Part shown: piece after piece, positions 1 to 12,761 of the stretch
Layout: the number at the start of each line of letters is the position of its first letter
How positions within the stretch are numbered: the first letter of the stretch is position 1
Assembly: GCA_021234155.1 (NCBI GenBank)
Contig: JAJEKV010000073.1
Location: forward strand, 496,213-560,212
Origin: Isoetes taiwanensis
Taxonomy: Eukaryota; Streptophyta; Lycopodiopsida; Isoetales; Isoetaceae
Length of the DNA stretch: 64,000 bases
Direction: 5' to 3'
Translations under genes and position numbers: made by a program
Notes under the pieces: generated by a model
Database searches by the model: none
What the model saw: the letters and a program-made list of their open reading frames with translations, nothing else
What the model was told of the DNA's origin: nothing

Positions 1-1240
1 ATCTGGGATATGACGCACATCGCACGGGGAAATGGGCTAAAGGTGCGGATGCCAGGTTTCAATTAGCCATTGGGAGCTACTTCAGTATGAAAAATTTCTG
101 TAATAAAAGCAGAATAATCGACTGGGAGATCAAGTGCTACTTGTTCAGTGTAGTGGCCGTGTCGACGCAACTATATGGGGCCGAGGCATGGGGACCGAGC
201 CTAACAGATAAGAAATGGGACAAACAAGAAGGGATCCTTAGACAATGGCATAAATAGGAATTTAGGGTGAGGGCAAACACACCCTTGATAGTCATGATAT
301 ACGAGACAGGCCAGAAACCAATGGAAGTGAGAGCATGGGAAAGAACTATCAGGTACCTAATAAAAGACAATACAGGGGGTCACCTAGGAAAGCTGTCAAG
401 CATTGCAATCAACGAGTCAACAAAATCACACATCATCTTAAGCAGTGGATGGTTCAAGGATGTAGCGATATGGACAAGAGAAATGGGGATGAACCTGAGT
501 GACCTAGTAAACGAAGGGAAATGGAATGAAGACTGGGCCGACAAGGCTGCACGAGCATGGCTGCAAAAAACACCGGACCCAAGACACTTTGACTCACGAC
601 AGTTTTCAATCCAGAACAGCAGATAGGGCAACAGATGTACCGAGACAATCTGCTAGGGAAGGCCAGGAGGGATGTCCTGGCGAGATTTAGGATGAGGAGC
701 CACGATCTAAGAATTGAAAAAGACAGATGGAGGAAAATAGAAAGGGAAAATCGGATATGCAGAATCTGTGACACAGGAAAAGTAGAGGATGAGAATCACA
801 TGCTCAACGAGTGCCCAGTGTACGGAGACGTCAGGAACAAGTACAGAGGCATAAGATGGGGACAGCCAGTACACACCTTGATGATAAGGGCAGTCACAAT
901 GAAAGATCTGGCAGATGCAATCCAGGAGATGATGACCAAGCATCGAGAAGCACAGAAAGAAATAATAATATGAATCGCCCAAGAGGTGAGACATGGAAGC
1001 CCACAAAAAGCTCGGCTAAAAGCTTATTGATAATGACGCACCACCGCACGTCTATGACGCCGATTAAAAGCGGGGTGCCAGTACTAATAGAAACTAAGAG
1101 AAGTCTTCAGAAAAGGCTACAATATACCAGCGTGATGTGCTAGTAGCGCCCTTTAGGGAGCTCGCTCATGCTACATCAGTCCAGGGGCCTTAGGGCACAA
1201 GGGGCAATAATTCTATTATGTTCTATTCTATTACTACTTA
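1..1240 (+). mobile_element. Decayed non-LTR retrotransposon (LINE), 3' end of ORF2 and tail
   Basis: The plus strand encodes the C-terminal end of a LINE ORF2 in at least three pieces. The first lies about 1-258 and ends in a stop, with a LYGAEAWG motif as found after the RT fingers. The second is 267-626 and the third, in another frame, is 635-973. The third piece carries a Cys/His cluster (CRICDTG, then HMLNEC) typical of the zf-RVT domain that ends plant LINE ORF2. Frame changes near 255-270 and 626-640 show it is dead. The tail, 1140-1240, ends in an ATTCTATT-rich simple repeat that may be the element's 3' terminus. The 5' part lies outside the window. Family membership (L1-like or another clade) is not settled. 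Confidence 0.85.
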
Positions 1241-4200
1241 CTTTTATCATAGAGCGGGATTTCACGTGAAGGTTTATATGGTTTAACTGCCACTGGGTCA
1301 AGTGACAACTTTCTAATAAATCTTAGAATATTACACATGATCTAGTTTGTAATACAAGGTCCAATCTTGCAATTTATTTATATGTTTTTGTGATACTATA
1401 CAATAAAGAATAATGCTATTGTTTGAAATTATTAATATTGCATTCTGAAGTTCCATATGAAAGATGTGTAACGACATAAGGTATAGTTCATAAAAGCTAA
1501 CACAATTAAATGGAGCTATTAAGCTTGTCTTCATATGACCCTCATTTTGTTCAATGTGTGTAAACTATTGTATAAACCAGTTTGTTGCATATATATGGAT
1601 GTGGTTGAGCACACAAGCATGGCTTTAAACTAAACTTACTTTGCTGCAAAAAACAAATAAAGATCTTAATTATTATTATTTTCATCTAAGTAAAACAAAT
1701 CCTTGGAAGATGTGTAATGAACACAGAGAACGGACAAAAAACAAAAAAACGTAAATCAATGAAATGCACCTTTATAAACAAAGAAGAATAGAAAATAAAA
1801 AAATAAATCTAAATGCAACTACGAGCTTCATACATTTCATTTCAATATCATCTATATTTTTTGTTTATGACTAAATGGAATCATAAACAAAGATAAACAA
1901 AGATAATTTGGAGTCAAAAAAGAAAGAAATGTCAATATTTTGGATATGGATTCAATTATTATGACTATAGAATAGGAATTCAATTTATATGAATATATGC
2001 CATTTTTGGGTTGCCCCTAGGGGGGCAAACCCTGGTTTATGTGGGTTTGTGGCATATCTTGAGTATATGCTGGAATATACCCAGGATATGCTGGTGACTG
2101 CTCCAAACCCATTGTCCCCTGTAAACTGGCAGTCACCTGCATTCTGGATTGCAGATATTCCAACCGGTTAACTGGTTAACTGGGATGGCAGACCGACGCT
2201 CAAATTTGATGAATATTTCTATGCACAGGAAATAAGAAGTCCCAGAAAGGGCTTCTTAAATCACTGGACTACATTCCACGGAACTCTATTGACACATGCG
2301 AAGCTCCCCTCTTTTACAAAAGGCCCCAAGCATTTGGGCAGAATTCGACCTGCTGAGCACACACATCTTAGGGGCGATCAGAAGCAGCGGGGCAACACAA
2401 TTGAGCATGAAGTTTTTTTTTAATGGAGATATACAAGTTTTCTTTTTTCTTACCAGCTATTGCCACGATTGTAGCTTCGGCTCTTCAAGACAGAATCAAA
2501 GTCAAGGTGCAGAGTTGATAGGCAAAAGAGTCGCAGGTTAACAAGATCCGGCCTCCTCGAATCTTCTAACAGTCTTTGACAAGTGTCTTCGAGCTTTTCC
2601 TGAAGTCGAAATAGTGAGAGTAGTTAGGAATCTGTTCGAATCTATGAAGAAATAGAGCAAATATACCTTACCTTCACATCCTGCGAAGCTGAAGAGGCTG
2701 CATGTGAGAGATTTCAAAAAAGAAGCTCTTCGAAAAGGAAAATCTCAGGAAAGGGGGAGGAGCACGCATTTCTCACCAAAGGAACAGGACATAACAGAGG
2801 GGGCTCCGTCGCCACAGCTGCCTGCAATATGTTTTAATCAGTTTAAAAAAGGGGGGAAGCGACAACATAGAGAACTCATGGTATTCTTATCTGTATCAGA
2901 CGTGTTTTAGAGATGAACGGCCGGGGTATAATCAGATGAATCTTAAATCTAGACATTTATCTATAAGCAGATAGACATTGGCGACCTTTGATGTGAGCAT
3001 TACGGCATTCTCAGAGCTGTGATTTCTGGCATAATAGGAAGCTCCAGCGACCCAAGTGAAGATATTGGCTCCGGTAACAGTGTTCAGCTTGAAGTTACTA
3101 GTATAGAAGAAGTTCAGCGGAGAGAATCCTTCTGTTAACACAGTTGAACAGGGCATGATGGAAACCTTGCCTCAGTATGCCGAAGCTGGATTTTTAAAAA
3201 AATAATGGGATCTGAAAATGCTTGAAACTGAATTTACAGAGAGAAAGATATTTTAGGAACGGTATACGCATGGCTTGCATCCCGTTTTACAATGAATACT
3301 CAGTCATCGCCGAAGAAAGAGGAGAATAGTATGGATCTGAGTAAGCAGCAGAGATCTTGTTTGCCTCCGATCAAGCTCCATCGCCACAGCTGCATGCAAA
3401 AGCTATAATCAGAAGATTCATAAAAATGAGGCGCCAAAACTTATCTGCTTTCGTCCAGATCCGTTGCTCAGAAGTTCAGGATCGATGGTGAAAAAGACAA
3501 GCCGATCCTCCATATAGTTTGTTTTATACTCAAAATCTAGAATGCAAGCAGTTCACATGCAGAACATGCAGCATGGCATGCTGAGCAATGTTAGCGACCG
3601 TAGATCTGTGCATTCCGGCATGCTGGGAAACTATAGTATTCCCAGATTGAAATTAGCGATCTCAGTATCAGAGCTTATATTGAAGTTATCAGCATCGGCA
3701 TATAGATCAAAGCTCCGGCCGGCATCGCCATAGAGTCAATCGTAACTTACAGGAAATGGAAAAGGTCCAGGGGTCGATCACGGTCTGAGCCCGACAATTC
3801 TGCCCATCTCAGACAATCATTATTCTCCCAGCTGTCTCTCACACCGGAACCCAGAGTAGCCATTGAAACCCGTACTCTTGGGTCACCCGCTTTTAATGAT
3901 GCTCACCTTTTTGGTAAGGTTTCTGCATTAATCAAGGTTAGGTTTTCCCTGTGATTTTTTATTTTAATTCTAGGGGACTTTGAGTGTATTTTTGGCTAAG
4001 GTGGAGGTAAGAGTTCCCCCCTTGGCATTTTTTCCATTATATTTCCCCTAGAATTAGTTGTTCTCTATTAATCTTTCTTGCCTTTTTGGTCAAGGGGATA
4101 AGTCCTTAAGTGTTTGGGAACAATAGATCGCTTCTGCCATCCGTGTTCCATACCGAGCACCACAGACCAATACGTTACACTCAAACCCCAAAGTCCATAT

Positions 4201-4378
4201 GTCCAGTTGGATCTTAGTCCAAGAGAAACTCAACATCTAAGGAGTTAGTGATGCAAATGGGTACCATCACCTTCACAAAATGTCAATGTTTTAAAATAGC
4301 AATTTTGATTGATTGTAAAAACATAACTTTCAAGTATGATTTAAGCCACCTCAACCTCCATCCATGGAGGGCAACCCT
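1241..4378. other. Intergenic stretch, no gene recognised
   Basis: About 3.1 kb of AT-rich DNA without a supported gene. The longest open frames are under 85 codons and read like random sequence. There are short palindromic words, for example AGCATGGCATGCT near 3570. I see no transposon termini that I can define. Confidence 0.6.
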
Positions 4379-5330
4379 CTGTCATGACACCCCCTTTTTT
4401 TTTTTTTTTTTTTGGGGGGGAAGGGGGCATGGCCGAGTTATTATATAACTTAGCCAACCTTAGGAGGTATGAATTCATTTCCACGTGGCATATTATATAA
4501 ACCCCAACTTATAAATGGCAAATCACTGGACTTAAACCATTTTTTGACTCCAGCAGTTCTTGACCTCAACTTTCAATCATAACATTGTTTCGAGGATCGT
4601 CAGCTGCAGCATAGCTTATTGTGGCAGCCCTAGGAGCGTGCTTGTACCAAGAGAGGCCTGAATCTACTCCAAAACACCTGCAAGAAGATGGAGACCGGAG
4701 GAGTTATTGGAAGTCCCTTAGGTCCATGTATATTGAGTAGGCCTTAGTTAGATGCTCAAGAAGTTAGCATTTGAGATGTGCTAGCATTGCTAGTCGAGCC
4801 ATTCTAGAGCCCACAGTCCTGATTACGAACCCTAATCAATGTATGTGATTAGGATTAGTTGTTGTTCTTGTTATTTATCAAGTGATGATGTTGCACGACG
4901 TTGGTTGATCTTTTGCACCTCTTGGGTATTGGGGAGGGGGGTAGAGACCTAGCAACCATTATTTAGATGATGCTCCTAGTTTAGACCCCTTAACTATTAT
5001 ATGCCTATTCATAGAGCCCACCAGGCTACGGAGGCTATGGAGTGACTAAGCACCACACAATGGGGTCAGTGGTAAAGTGGAGGGACGATTACTGGGATCC
5101 ATATTGGGCTAGGCTTATAGTCGATCACTTCGTGTGGGCTGGGTATGAGTCCGACACTTTCTGGGTATGCTATGTTGCACTCGGGCTTTTCACTCCTGCG
5201 GCACTTGCAGCTAGGAGTCAACTCATTGCTACTTATTCTAGAGATGGTTGCCTTCATAGTCGTTCCGACCAAATTCCTCATGTTCATGGCTTTTCACCTT
5301 TGGAAATTCTGCATGACTTTCTTGTCACTT
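4379..5330 (+). mobile_element. Ty3/gypsy LTR-like segment, plus orientation
   Basis: This segment begins with TGTCATGACACCCCC, a common type of gypsy LTR start, followed by a run of about 20 T and 8 G. It is homologous, in reverse complement, to the gypsy 3' LTR at 60900-62388. Shared blocks include the words around TTATATAACTTAGCCAA (4440s), AGCCATTCTAGAGCCC (4797), GGGGTAGAGACCTAG (4937), ATAGAGCCCACCAGGCT (5011) and GGTATGAGTCCGACACTT (5142). No pol sequence is visible upstream or downstream, so it may be a solo or truncated LTR. The right end is approximate: homology fades near 5300. Confidence 0.65.
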
Positions 5331-6267
5331 GAGAACAGAGTGTGTTTTGGGGGTTTGGGGGGGGGTTCTGTGACAAAGGCTATAAAACTATTCTTCACAT
5401 GTGGGAAGGACGCCCATAATAAGGGTGCAACACAATATACATCTGCCACAAAGTTTGCAAGGAAGAGACAAAGGAATACCTCAACGTGAGGATGTCATAG
5501 CCCCTTGGCATGAGTCCTCCTTGGCAGATCATCCCAGCTTTTATGGCGTGAAAGAATCCTCCAATAGAATGGTACTCTTCGAAGTCCGCATTAACAACTT
5601 CATAGGGTGCCCTATTTTGCTCAGGGCGTTGGCCCCGACCTTTTTATGGTGACCCTATTCAAGGTCATATATGTTAACAAAATTATGGTTTTTGCTCTTT
5701 TCTTATATATTTCTTCATATAACAATGGGTTTTTAGAAAGATCGGTTTGCCCGCTTCATTTCAAAAGTTATAGTGTAGAAAGATGACAATTTTGCTATTA
5801 TGGCCCAAGGCCATTGTACTTTTTTTAAGCATATATCTCTAATGACTTCACGAGTCACAGCTTGTAGGGTGCCTAGACTTAGAAGCTATGTATAATGGGT
5901 TAGACTTAGAAGCTACACAACCTTTTTCTTATTTCAGATCTCTGTGTTCAACGAGATCCTTGTTGTTTTGGCACTTTCATATCAAGGGATTCTCATTCTG
6001 GCATTAATGTTTCTCTTGTTTTCCTTTCTGTTCGTTGTATCTTAGTCCTTTGCAAAATTTTGCGTGACACACTCTATACTTAGGATTGTCTGTTGGATTC
6101 AAGAGTCCTCACTGAGATTGTCTTGCAGGCTTATCTAGAATCCGACCTAGACACCAAACACTTTGATAATCAGGATGTGGATGTCCATAATCCAGCTGTG
6201 GGTGAGGAAGCTTGCCTGTCGATTAAAGGAGATAAACACCCCTGCTTGCCCTTTACATCAAATATAA
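5331..6267. other. Intergenic stretch, no gene recognised
   Basis: AT-rich sequence downstream of the LTR-like segment. It includes a short G-rich run near 5350. The short open frames show no recognisable domain. It may be internal sequence of the same retroelement, but I could not match it to anything. Confidence 0.5.
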
Positions 6268-8103
6268 CTAGTAATGGTGCCCAGCATTGCTGGGCATAAG
6301 TTGAGAGCCTGTAAATGCTTTGAGATGAAGTGAGAAAAGCCCTATCCCTTTCCCTTTTGCTCTATCCCGCATTTCATTTTTTCTTATTTTTTCTCTACTT
6401 TTTTTTTTCTTTTCCTTTTTTTTCTCGTCTTTCTCACATGTTTCCTGGTTTTCCCATCCCTTTCCTTCCCCCTTCCCTGTTCCCGATAACCTTTTTCCCT
6501 TCCCTTTTGCCATTTTCTCCACCTTTTCCCTCTTCTCTTTTTTCTTTGCCCTTTTCCCTTCCCCTTTCTCTTTTTTTATGCCTTCTCTTTTCCCCACCCT
6601 TTTTCCATGTCTTCCCTTTTTCTCAACCCTTTACTCTTTCGCCCTTTTCCATGCCTATTTTCCCTTCTCTTTTTCTCCTTTTCCCACTCTTTTCCTCCCT
6701 TTTTTGTGTGCCCTTTTTCCTTCTATTTTTCTTTTCTCCCTCCCCTCTTTCCCTTTTCCATATTCCCTTTTTCTCTTCCACTTTTCCATTTTCCTCATTT
6801 CCTTTTTCCCGTGCCTCTCGCTCTTTCCCCCCCTTTCCATTCTTTTTTCTTTTCTATTTCCCTTTTCCCCACCCTTTTCTTATTTCTATTTTTCCCGTGC
6901 TTCCTTTTCCTCCTTGTCCCACCCTTTCCCTCTTCCCGTGCAATTTTCCCTTCTTTTAACCCTTCCTTTTTCTTTTCTCTTTTCCTTTCCTCATGTCCTT
7001 TTTCCCCTTTTCTCCCCTCCATCACTCCCCTGCTTCCCTTTCCCTTTTTTCCCGTTTCCTTTTCTTGATGGATTTTTTTCTTTCCGTTTTCCTCTTTTGC
7101 CGATCCTTTTCCTGTGCACTTTTTCCCTTCCTTTCCTTTTCCTTTTCCCCTTTTCCATGCCTTTTGCACATTTGTTTTATTCTCTTATTTCCTATACCCA
7201 TTTTCCTCTTTTCCCCACCTTTTCTCTCTTGCCCCTTTTCTTTTCCCCTTTTTTTTTCCCTTTCTTCACCATTTTCCTCTTCCCTTTTCTCTCATGCCCT
7301 TCCCCCCTTCCCTTTTCTCGTTTCCCTCTTTCTTTTTTCTTGTGACCTTTACCTAGGTTCCCTTTCCCACTTTTCCCTTTCATTTTTCTTTCTTCTCACT
7401 TTCCCTTTTTCTATGCCTCTTTTCTTTTCCCCTCTCCCCATCCTTTTCTTGTTCCCCCTTGTGCCTTCCGTTTTCCTCATTTTTCCAACCTTTCACTCTT
7501 CCCTTTTCTTGATCGTTTTTCCCTTCCCTTTCCCTCTTTTTTTTTTTTTCCTATGCCATTTTTTTTGTCCCTTCCTTTTTCCTCTTTCCTTTTTCTTCTC
7601 TTTTTCCCCCTTTTCCCATACTCCTTCCTTTTTTTCCCATGCTTTTTCTCCTCCCCTTTTCCATGCTTTTTTCTCCTTCATTCCTTTTTCCAACCTTTTC
7701 CTTTTTTTTTTTTTTTTCATACCCTTTCATTTACCTTTTCCACTTTATCTCTTCCTCCTTCCCTCGTGCCGCTTTTCGGGTTCCCTTTCCTTTTTTCGTT
7801 TTCCATGCCTTTTTCTCTTCTCTTATCCCCACCCTTTTCCCTTTTCCTTTTACCCTTTTCCCTTTTCCCCATGCTTTTTTGCCCTTCACATTCTCTCTTT
7901 CCACTTCCCTTTTCCTTTTCCCCCTTTTCATTTACCCTTTTCCCTTAAGAGATCGAAGCATGACCAATCACAGTGTTGGTAAGTCGTGCAATAAATCTAG
8001 GCCTTCGGATGCATCCAGATGATCTCGGCCATTCAAATTAGGGCTCGATGCACTACACACTTACGGTATAACATACTTACGGTATAACATTATAATATAA
8101 AGA
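6268..8103 (-). mobile_element. Probable non-autonomous Helitron carrying the pyrimidine tract
   Basis: On the minus strand the left end reads as a Helitron 3' terminus: a hairpin (GCCCAGC-AAT-GCTGGGC), a short spacer, then CTAG at 6271-6268, with a host A at 6267. At the other side, minus-strand TCTTTATATTATAATG begins at 8103 next to a host T at 8104. This fits the TC...CTAG rule and insertion between A and T. The 3' end is convincing. The 5' end is chosen only because it fits the TC rule and looks like plant Helitron 5' ends, so the right boundary is tentative. No Rep/helicase gene is present. The inside is almost entirely the homopyrimidine array. Confidence 0.5.
6344..7947 (+). repeat. 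1.6 kb homopyrimidine (C/T) tract, degenerate minisatellite
   Basis: The plus strand is almost only C and T for about 1.6 kb. Purines appear mainly in a recurring short word of the type CCATGCC or CCGTGCC, every 40-60 bases. This suggests a decayed minisatellite built from a pyrimidine unit. The long open frames across it, rich in Phe, Pro, Ser and Leu on plus and Lys, Glu, Gly, Arg on minus, arise because C/T-only codons include no stop. They are not genes. Confidence 0.97.
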
Positions 8104-9639
8104 TGGGCTCGCCTCCGAGCTCATCCGTTTATTTGCTATGAGGGGCTCGCAGGGGGTACAACTCCCCTTTTTATTTGCTGTGGCATTTATAGCCATCACA
8201 ACCTCCCCTCCAATGTAACTTGGCACGGTTGAATTAGGTAATATTACTTTGAAATATTCTCAAAATATCCGCACCCAAGTGACGCCTCCCATTGGCGCTC
8301 ACAAACGCAACACGAAAATTACAGGTAAAAATCATGGCTTCCACCTGGTGGTTTTACGTGGGGAAAAATCGAAAGCACAGTGCGTGAGAGAGGAAGAATA
8401 GCCGAAAGCTGCTTCTTCCAAGGGTAAAGTGCTCAGAACTCAGAACGCAGGCTATGGCGATCGAATATTGAACGAAAAGTAGAGGATTAGCTCAAGCCCT
8501 GCCCCGCCCGCCCCAAGCCCGTGTGGATCCGGTATTCAACGAGTGTACGCGCTCAGGCTTTGGCAATTTAAGGTGAACTACTTTGTTCCTTTTTATGTTC
8601 TACTTTCATCATTCTCGAGATTCTTCAAGATCTTATGCGCCATAGCTACAGAAAGCCCTAAGTATAATGTTTTATTTTTAAGTGGAATGGGCATACTGCC
8701 TTCGATAACCGGGTTTTGGTTGTAAAATCAAAGTTAGTCTTCTCCCTTTCGTTTTTCTAGTACTCCAAGGGCAAAGAATTGAGACTGCAGAACAAATTTA
8801 AGGGAAAAAGGGGCTCTAAAGAATAGAGACAAATCGACCCAGAACCCTGAGTAGAATGAAAAGGTCCTAAAGCAAACAGTTGAGAATTACAGATTTTCAA
8901 GCTGATATTTAAGCTGAGAATATGATCTAAAAGAACAATCCTGAGTTATTAAGATCAGCAAGAATAGCTAAAACAGGAGTTGATCTTTGTGTATGCATAA
9001 TCATCAGTAAGGAAGAACAAAGGCTTTGAACCTTGACATCTGAATTTGATCTTTTACTTCCTGTCGACACGAGAAAAGGCACGTTGTTTGGAACGTGAAA
9101 ATCTGTGTAAGTCAAGCTTATTTTCCAGATTTTGGAACTGAATCAGCTGAACTGGGCTTTCTTCCTGGAGCAATGGCAGTGTCCTACTGCACAGACAAAT
9201 GGGAAAGGGAGATTCTGTCACAGACAAAGACAAACGGGAAAGAGAGATTCTGTCCTGATAATATTCTAAAGTGTTCTCTGTAATCAATAGTTTACAATTT
9301 TGGCAAGCAGTAATCGTAGCTCAAACGAGTTTTAGAGAAACCAACAAGGGTTAAGATAGGGTTAAGATAGAAATGTTGCAACTGCAAGCGTTCTGCATAA
9401 TATATGGTGTTTGAATATGTAGAATAGCACAATATATCACTACACATCTTGCAGATGAGATCCCCAAGTTGACCTGGTTGTATTATATAAGACCAATGAC
9501 GTGGGAAAACAATGCTATCTAATTCTGTTGTGGTTACCCATTTTTTTCCAAACTGATATATCTTTATAAGTATTTCCTCATAAACAAACACATTCATGGT
9601 TGAAGCATTTCATAAGCATGCAATGCCTATTATTTCCAG
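8104..9639 (+). promoter_or_regulatory. Likely promoter, 5' UTR exon and 5' UTR intron of the VTI1 gene
   Basis: The stretch upstream of the SNARE gene becomes locally GC-rich around 8400-8560, as expected of a plant promoter or leader. A plausible splice donor (AAG then GTGAAC) sits after 8572, and a good acceptor (TATTTCCAG) ends at 9639. The first coding exon would then carry 36 bases of leader before the ATG. The transcription start and TATA box cannot be fixed; TTTATA near 8190 is only a candidate. The 1.07 kb UTR intron is inference from splice signals alone. Confidence 0.45.
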
Positions 9640-9675
9640 GAAAGAACTCAGGGGAGAGAATTAGCTGCTAAAACC

Positions 9676-11283
9676 ATGAGTGATATTTTTCATGGCTATG
9701 AGCGGCAATACTGTGAGCTTTCAGCGAATCTCTCCAGAAAATGCACATCGGTTGGTCTTCTCAGTGGAGGTAACGAATCTTATATACAAGGCAATTATGT
9801 ATATAGATGAAGCAGAAGCTAATAAAAAATGGCACTTGTCTTTTCAGAGCAGAAGAAGCAGAAGGTGACTGAATTGAAGTCTGGTATTGATGAAGCAGAT
9901 TCTTTAGTGAGTACCTCGTATGAAGAAAGTTGTAGATCAAAAGAAAAGTTTTAGTGGCTAATGTTTGTGCTTGCTGTCTTGGCAGATTCGACGGATGGAC
10001 TTGGAAGCTCGAAGTCTTCCTCCATCACAAACAGCTGCGTTGCTTGCAAAGTTGAGGGAATACAAATCAGATTTAACTAACTTGAAGCGGGAAGTGCAGA
10101 AATGTGCAGCATCCAATGATAGACTTACTAGTAGAGAAGAGCTTCTTGAAGCTGGACTGGGTGATTCTTTAACTGTATGTCTCATTAGCTTATCTGTCTG
10201 TCTTTCTGTTTGGTCATTTATCATAGAAAAAGTGCTGTGTGGGTCTTATAAGAAGATAGAAGAAATGCTTCTAACGAAACTTAGGCATGGGATGATTGCC
10301 ATGTTATGGGATGATTGCCTTGTTATGGAGTGATTGCCTTGTCTTATGCTTCTTGACAACAGACATCTAGTTATAAGGCGATATCTTATCATTATCATGG
10401 CTGAGTAGATGGAGTTATGGTAAGCCATTACAATAAGATTAGCCGCTATATATCTAGCCTAATTCCTTAACAGTGGATGCTAGTACTTTCAAGGACATTT
10501 TCTAATGGCTGCATTGCTGACAAGCCCTGGTTTGTAGGAAACCATTTATTCAAAGACTTAAAGAACTTGAAATCCATAAGCTAGTTTAAAGTAGTCTCAA
10601 TTTTGAGCTCAAAATTCCATTTCCTCTTGGTTCAATTAGATGAGACAAAAATGATTCAAATCCTTGTAGGAAGACATTATTAATGCAGATGTTAATTTCT
10701 ATTATTGCATAACTTTGTGGCATTAAATTTGTGATGTCATAGTTGGGATACAGATTTGGGCTAAAGATCAGACCTAATAAATAAAGTAGGTCTTGTTGTA
10801 TATGCTGTCTTTCAGGACATGATATTCTGACTTTTGATTGCAAAAATAATGGCTTTCACACTTTTTCATACATACCCGGCAGACATCTGATGATCAGCGA
10901 GGACGATTGTTGCTGGCTACAGATCGGTTGAATGAATCTGGAAACAGGATCAAGGAAAGTAGGGCCAAACTTCTGGAAACAGAGGAGTTGGGAGTTTCAA
11001 TACTGCATGATTTGCATCAGCAACGCCAAACATTGCTGCATGCAAGTACTACGGTATGGTTAATTTACTTAATTTGCACCATCAGTTTTTATGCCATTTT
11101 TGACATGAACAAGTTGTTTAATTTCAGCTTTATGGAGTGGATGACAATGTTGGAAAAAGTAGAAAAATACTCAACAGCATGGCAAGAAGGATGAGCAAAA
11201 ACAAGTGGATTATGGGGGGAATGATAAGCGTTCTTGTGGCAGCCATATTGCTCATATGTTATTTCAAGTATATCAGTCATTAG
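9676..11283 (+). CDS. VTI1: VTI1-type vesicle SNARE (Qb-SNARE), five coding exons
   Basis: This is a membrane-anchored Qb-SNARE of the VTI11/VTI12 type, which acts in fusion at the trans-Golgi, prevacuolar compartment and vacuole. Exons are 9676-9769, 9848-9906, 9986-10174, 10883-11053 and 11128-11283. All introns are GT-AG and all phases agree. They sum to 669 bases, 222 residues, close to the roughly 221 of Arabidopsis VTI11. The start MSDIFHGYERQYCELSANLS matches the family N-terminus. The N-terminal three-helix region covers about residues 1-100 and the SNARE motif about 128-190, with the likely zero-layer glutamine at Q161 (context LHQQRQ). A C-terminal anchor spans about 199-217, with a short YISH tail. 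No stop or frameshift is visible, so the gene is probably functional. Whether it is a VTI11 or VTI12 orthologue cannot be told without a tree. Confidence 0.95.
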
Positions 11284-12761
11284 CTCTGCTATCTTTTTAA
11301 TCTAGCGCTGCATATATACACATGTAAAAAGAATAATAATTATCTATAATGTTTTTTGTGGTCATGCGCATGATATGGCCCCTTGCTTTCTTGCATTGCG
11401 TTGAAAACAAGTACCGATTCTATTGCACCAATTCGATTGTGTGTTTTTCAAGTGTGGAAAGGATGACAGATGTCTAAGGATCCATCCAGCTGTTAAGTTA
11501 TGATTATATGTATCTTTTATTTAAATGTGAAGATCGGTAAGGCTACATTGAGCCTGGAGCTGCAACTTCAAATGCCTGCGGTCTTCCTTTGGCAGCCTGG
11601 GCAGTAGTTTGCCTTCCATTCTGGACACTTCATGGTTTTCTTGCCTTCAACATTCTGGTGATTTACCTTGCATTCCAGATACCTGTGGCTTAACGATTTT
11701 CACATTTTAAGACGAGTTGCACGATGCATCCTACGGTTCTTATATGCTTGACACAAGCCACTTCCATAGATGCTTATTGACTGAAACTTGGAAATAAAGT
11801 GACGTCACTCAACAATACTATGAATATTATTTTTTAAGTCAATTGATTGACAATAAATAGCTTGTGTCCTCTCACAAGCTATACAAGTACAATGTGTGAT
11901 ACAGGTGATTCTTCTTTTTGGATTTGATATCAAATTTGATTACCAAGGTCACTTTATAACCATTGAATTTGGTAAAATTGTTGGGCTAGTAGTATCTTGA
12001 ATTTACATTTAAAGAGAAGCCATAAGGGCCCCCAAAAATAGGGGAGCAACTCAATTGTTTTAATGATCTACGAAAGAGTGGATTTCAACCTGGCCGAAAT
12101 TGCAACTTACCGAGAATTTGAGGTTTTCCTATGGGGGAGGTGCTTATACCGCGTGCCTGATGTAATTGCAAGTTCATCTTTGGATAAACACTGATGTATT
12201 TTCAAACCGTGGTGGTTATATTTGAATGAAGCATGGATTGCACATTAATAAAAAGTTTCTCCTTTGGCTTTCTAAGGAATACTGGTTATGTATAATAGTG
12301 GCGAAGATAGCCCTATGGTTAAGAATAATGGCAGACAAAATTTATAGTGGTGCTTTGAATTTAATTTTTGCTGCTCAATGATGGGCACGCTTGACAGTTT
12401 GCTTTGACCAGAGTAGGTCTTAGGGAAAATCTGGAATGGTTGAATGGAAAACTTTATGAACAGGTTTATGCATATGGTATGTTAAAGGTGCTATTGGATG
12501 TTGATCATAAGTTTGGGTCCAATGCATATACCCATAGCAATATAACAATAGCTTTGAAATCCATGTGAAAATGCCATTGTCATTTTAGATTATTCAGAAG
12601 CAAAAAAGTAAGACACTAGCTTTACGTTTTTTGTTTTGGTGTGTTAGGGAGATGTTTTTTTGGTTTGAAAAAAAAATTCAAAAAACATTGGCAAGTTCAT
12701 CAATAACATATAAGACATTAAATATAGCACAAATCCCATAACAAACCAAAACAAAAATTAA
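11284..12761. other. 3' flank of VTI1, no further gene
   Basis: AT-rich sequence after the VTI1 stop. Possible polyadenylation words occur, such as AATAAA near 11790 and AATAAA near 12246, but the true 3' end cannot be chosen. No other coding exon is recognised. 12640-12790 is rich in A and T runs and leads into the L1 element. Confidence 0.6.

Noticed and set aside
6330-7982. Long open frames rich in Phe, Pro, Ser, Leu (plus) or Lys, Glu, Gly (minus)
   Set aside because: C/T-only codons include no stop, so open frames are automatic in a pyrimidine tract.
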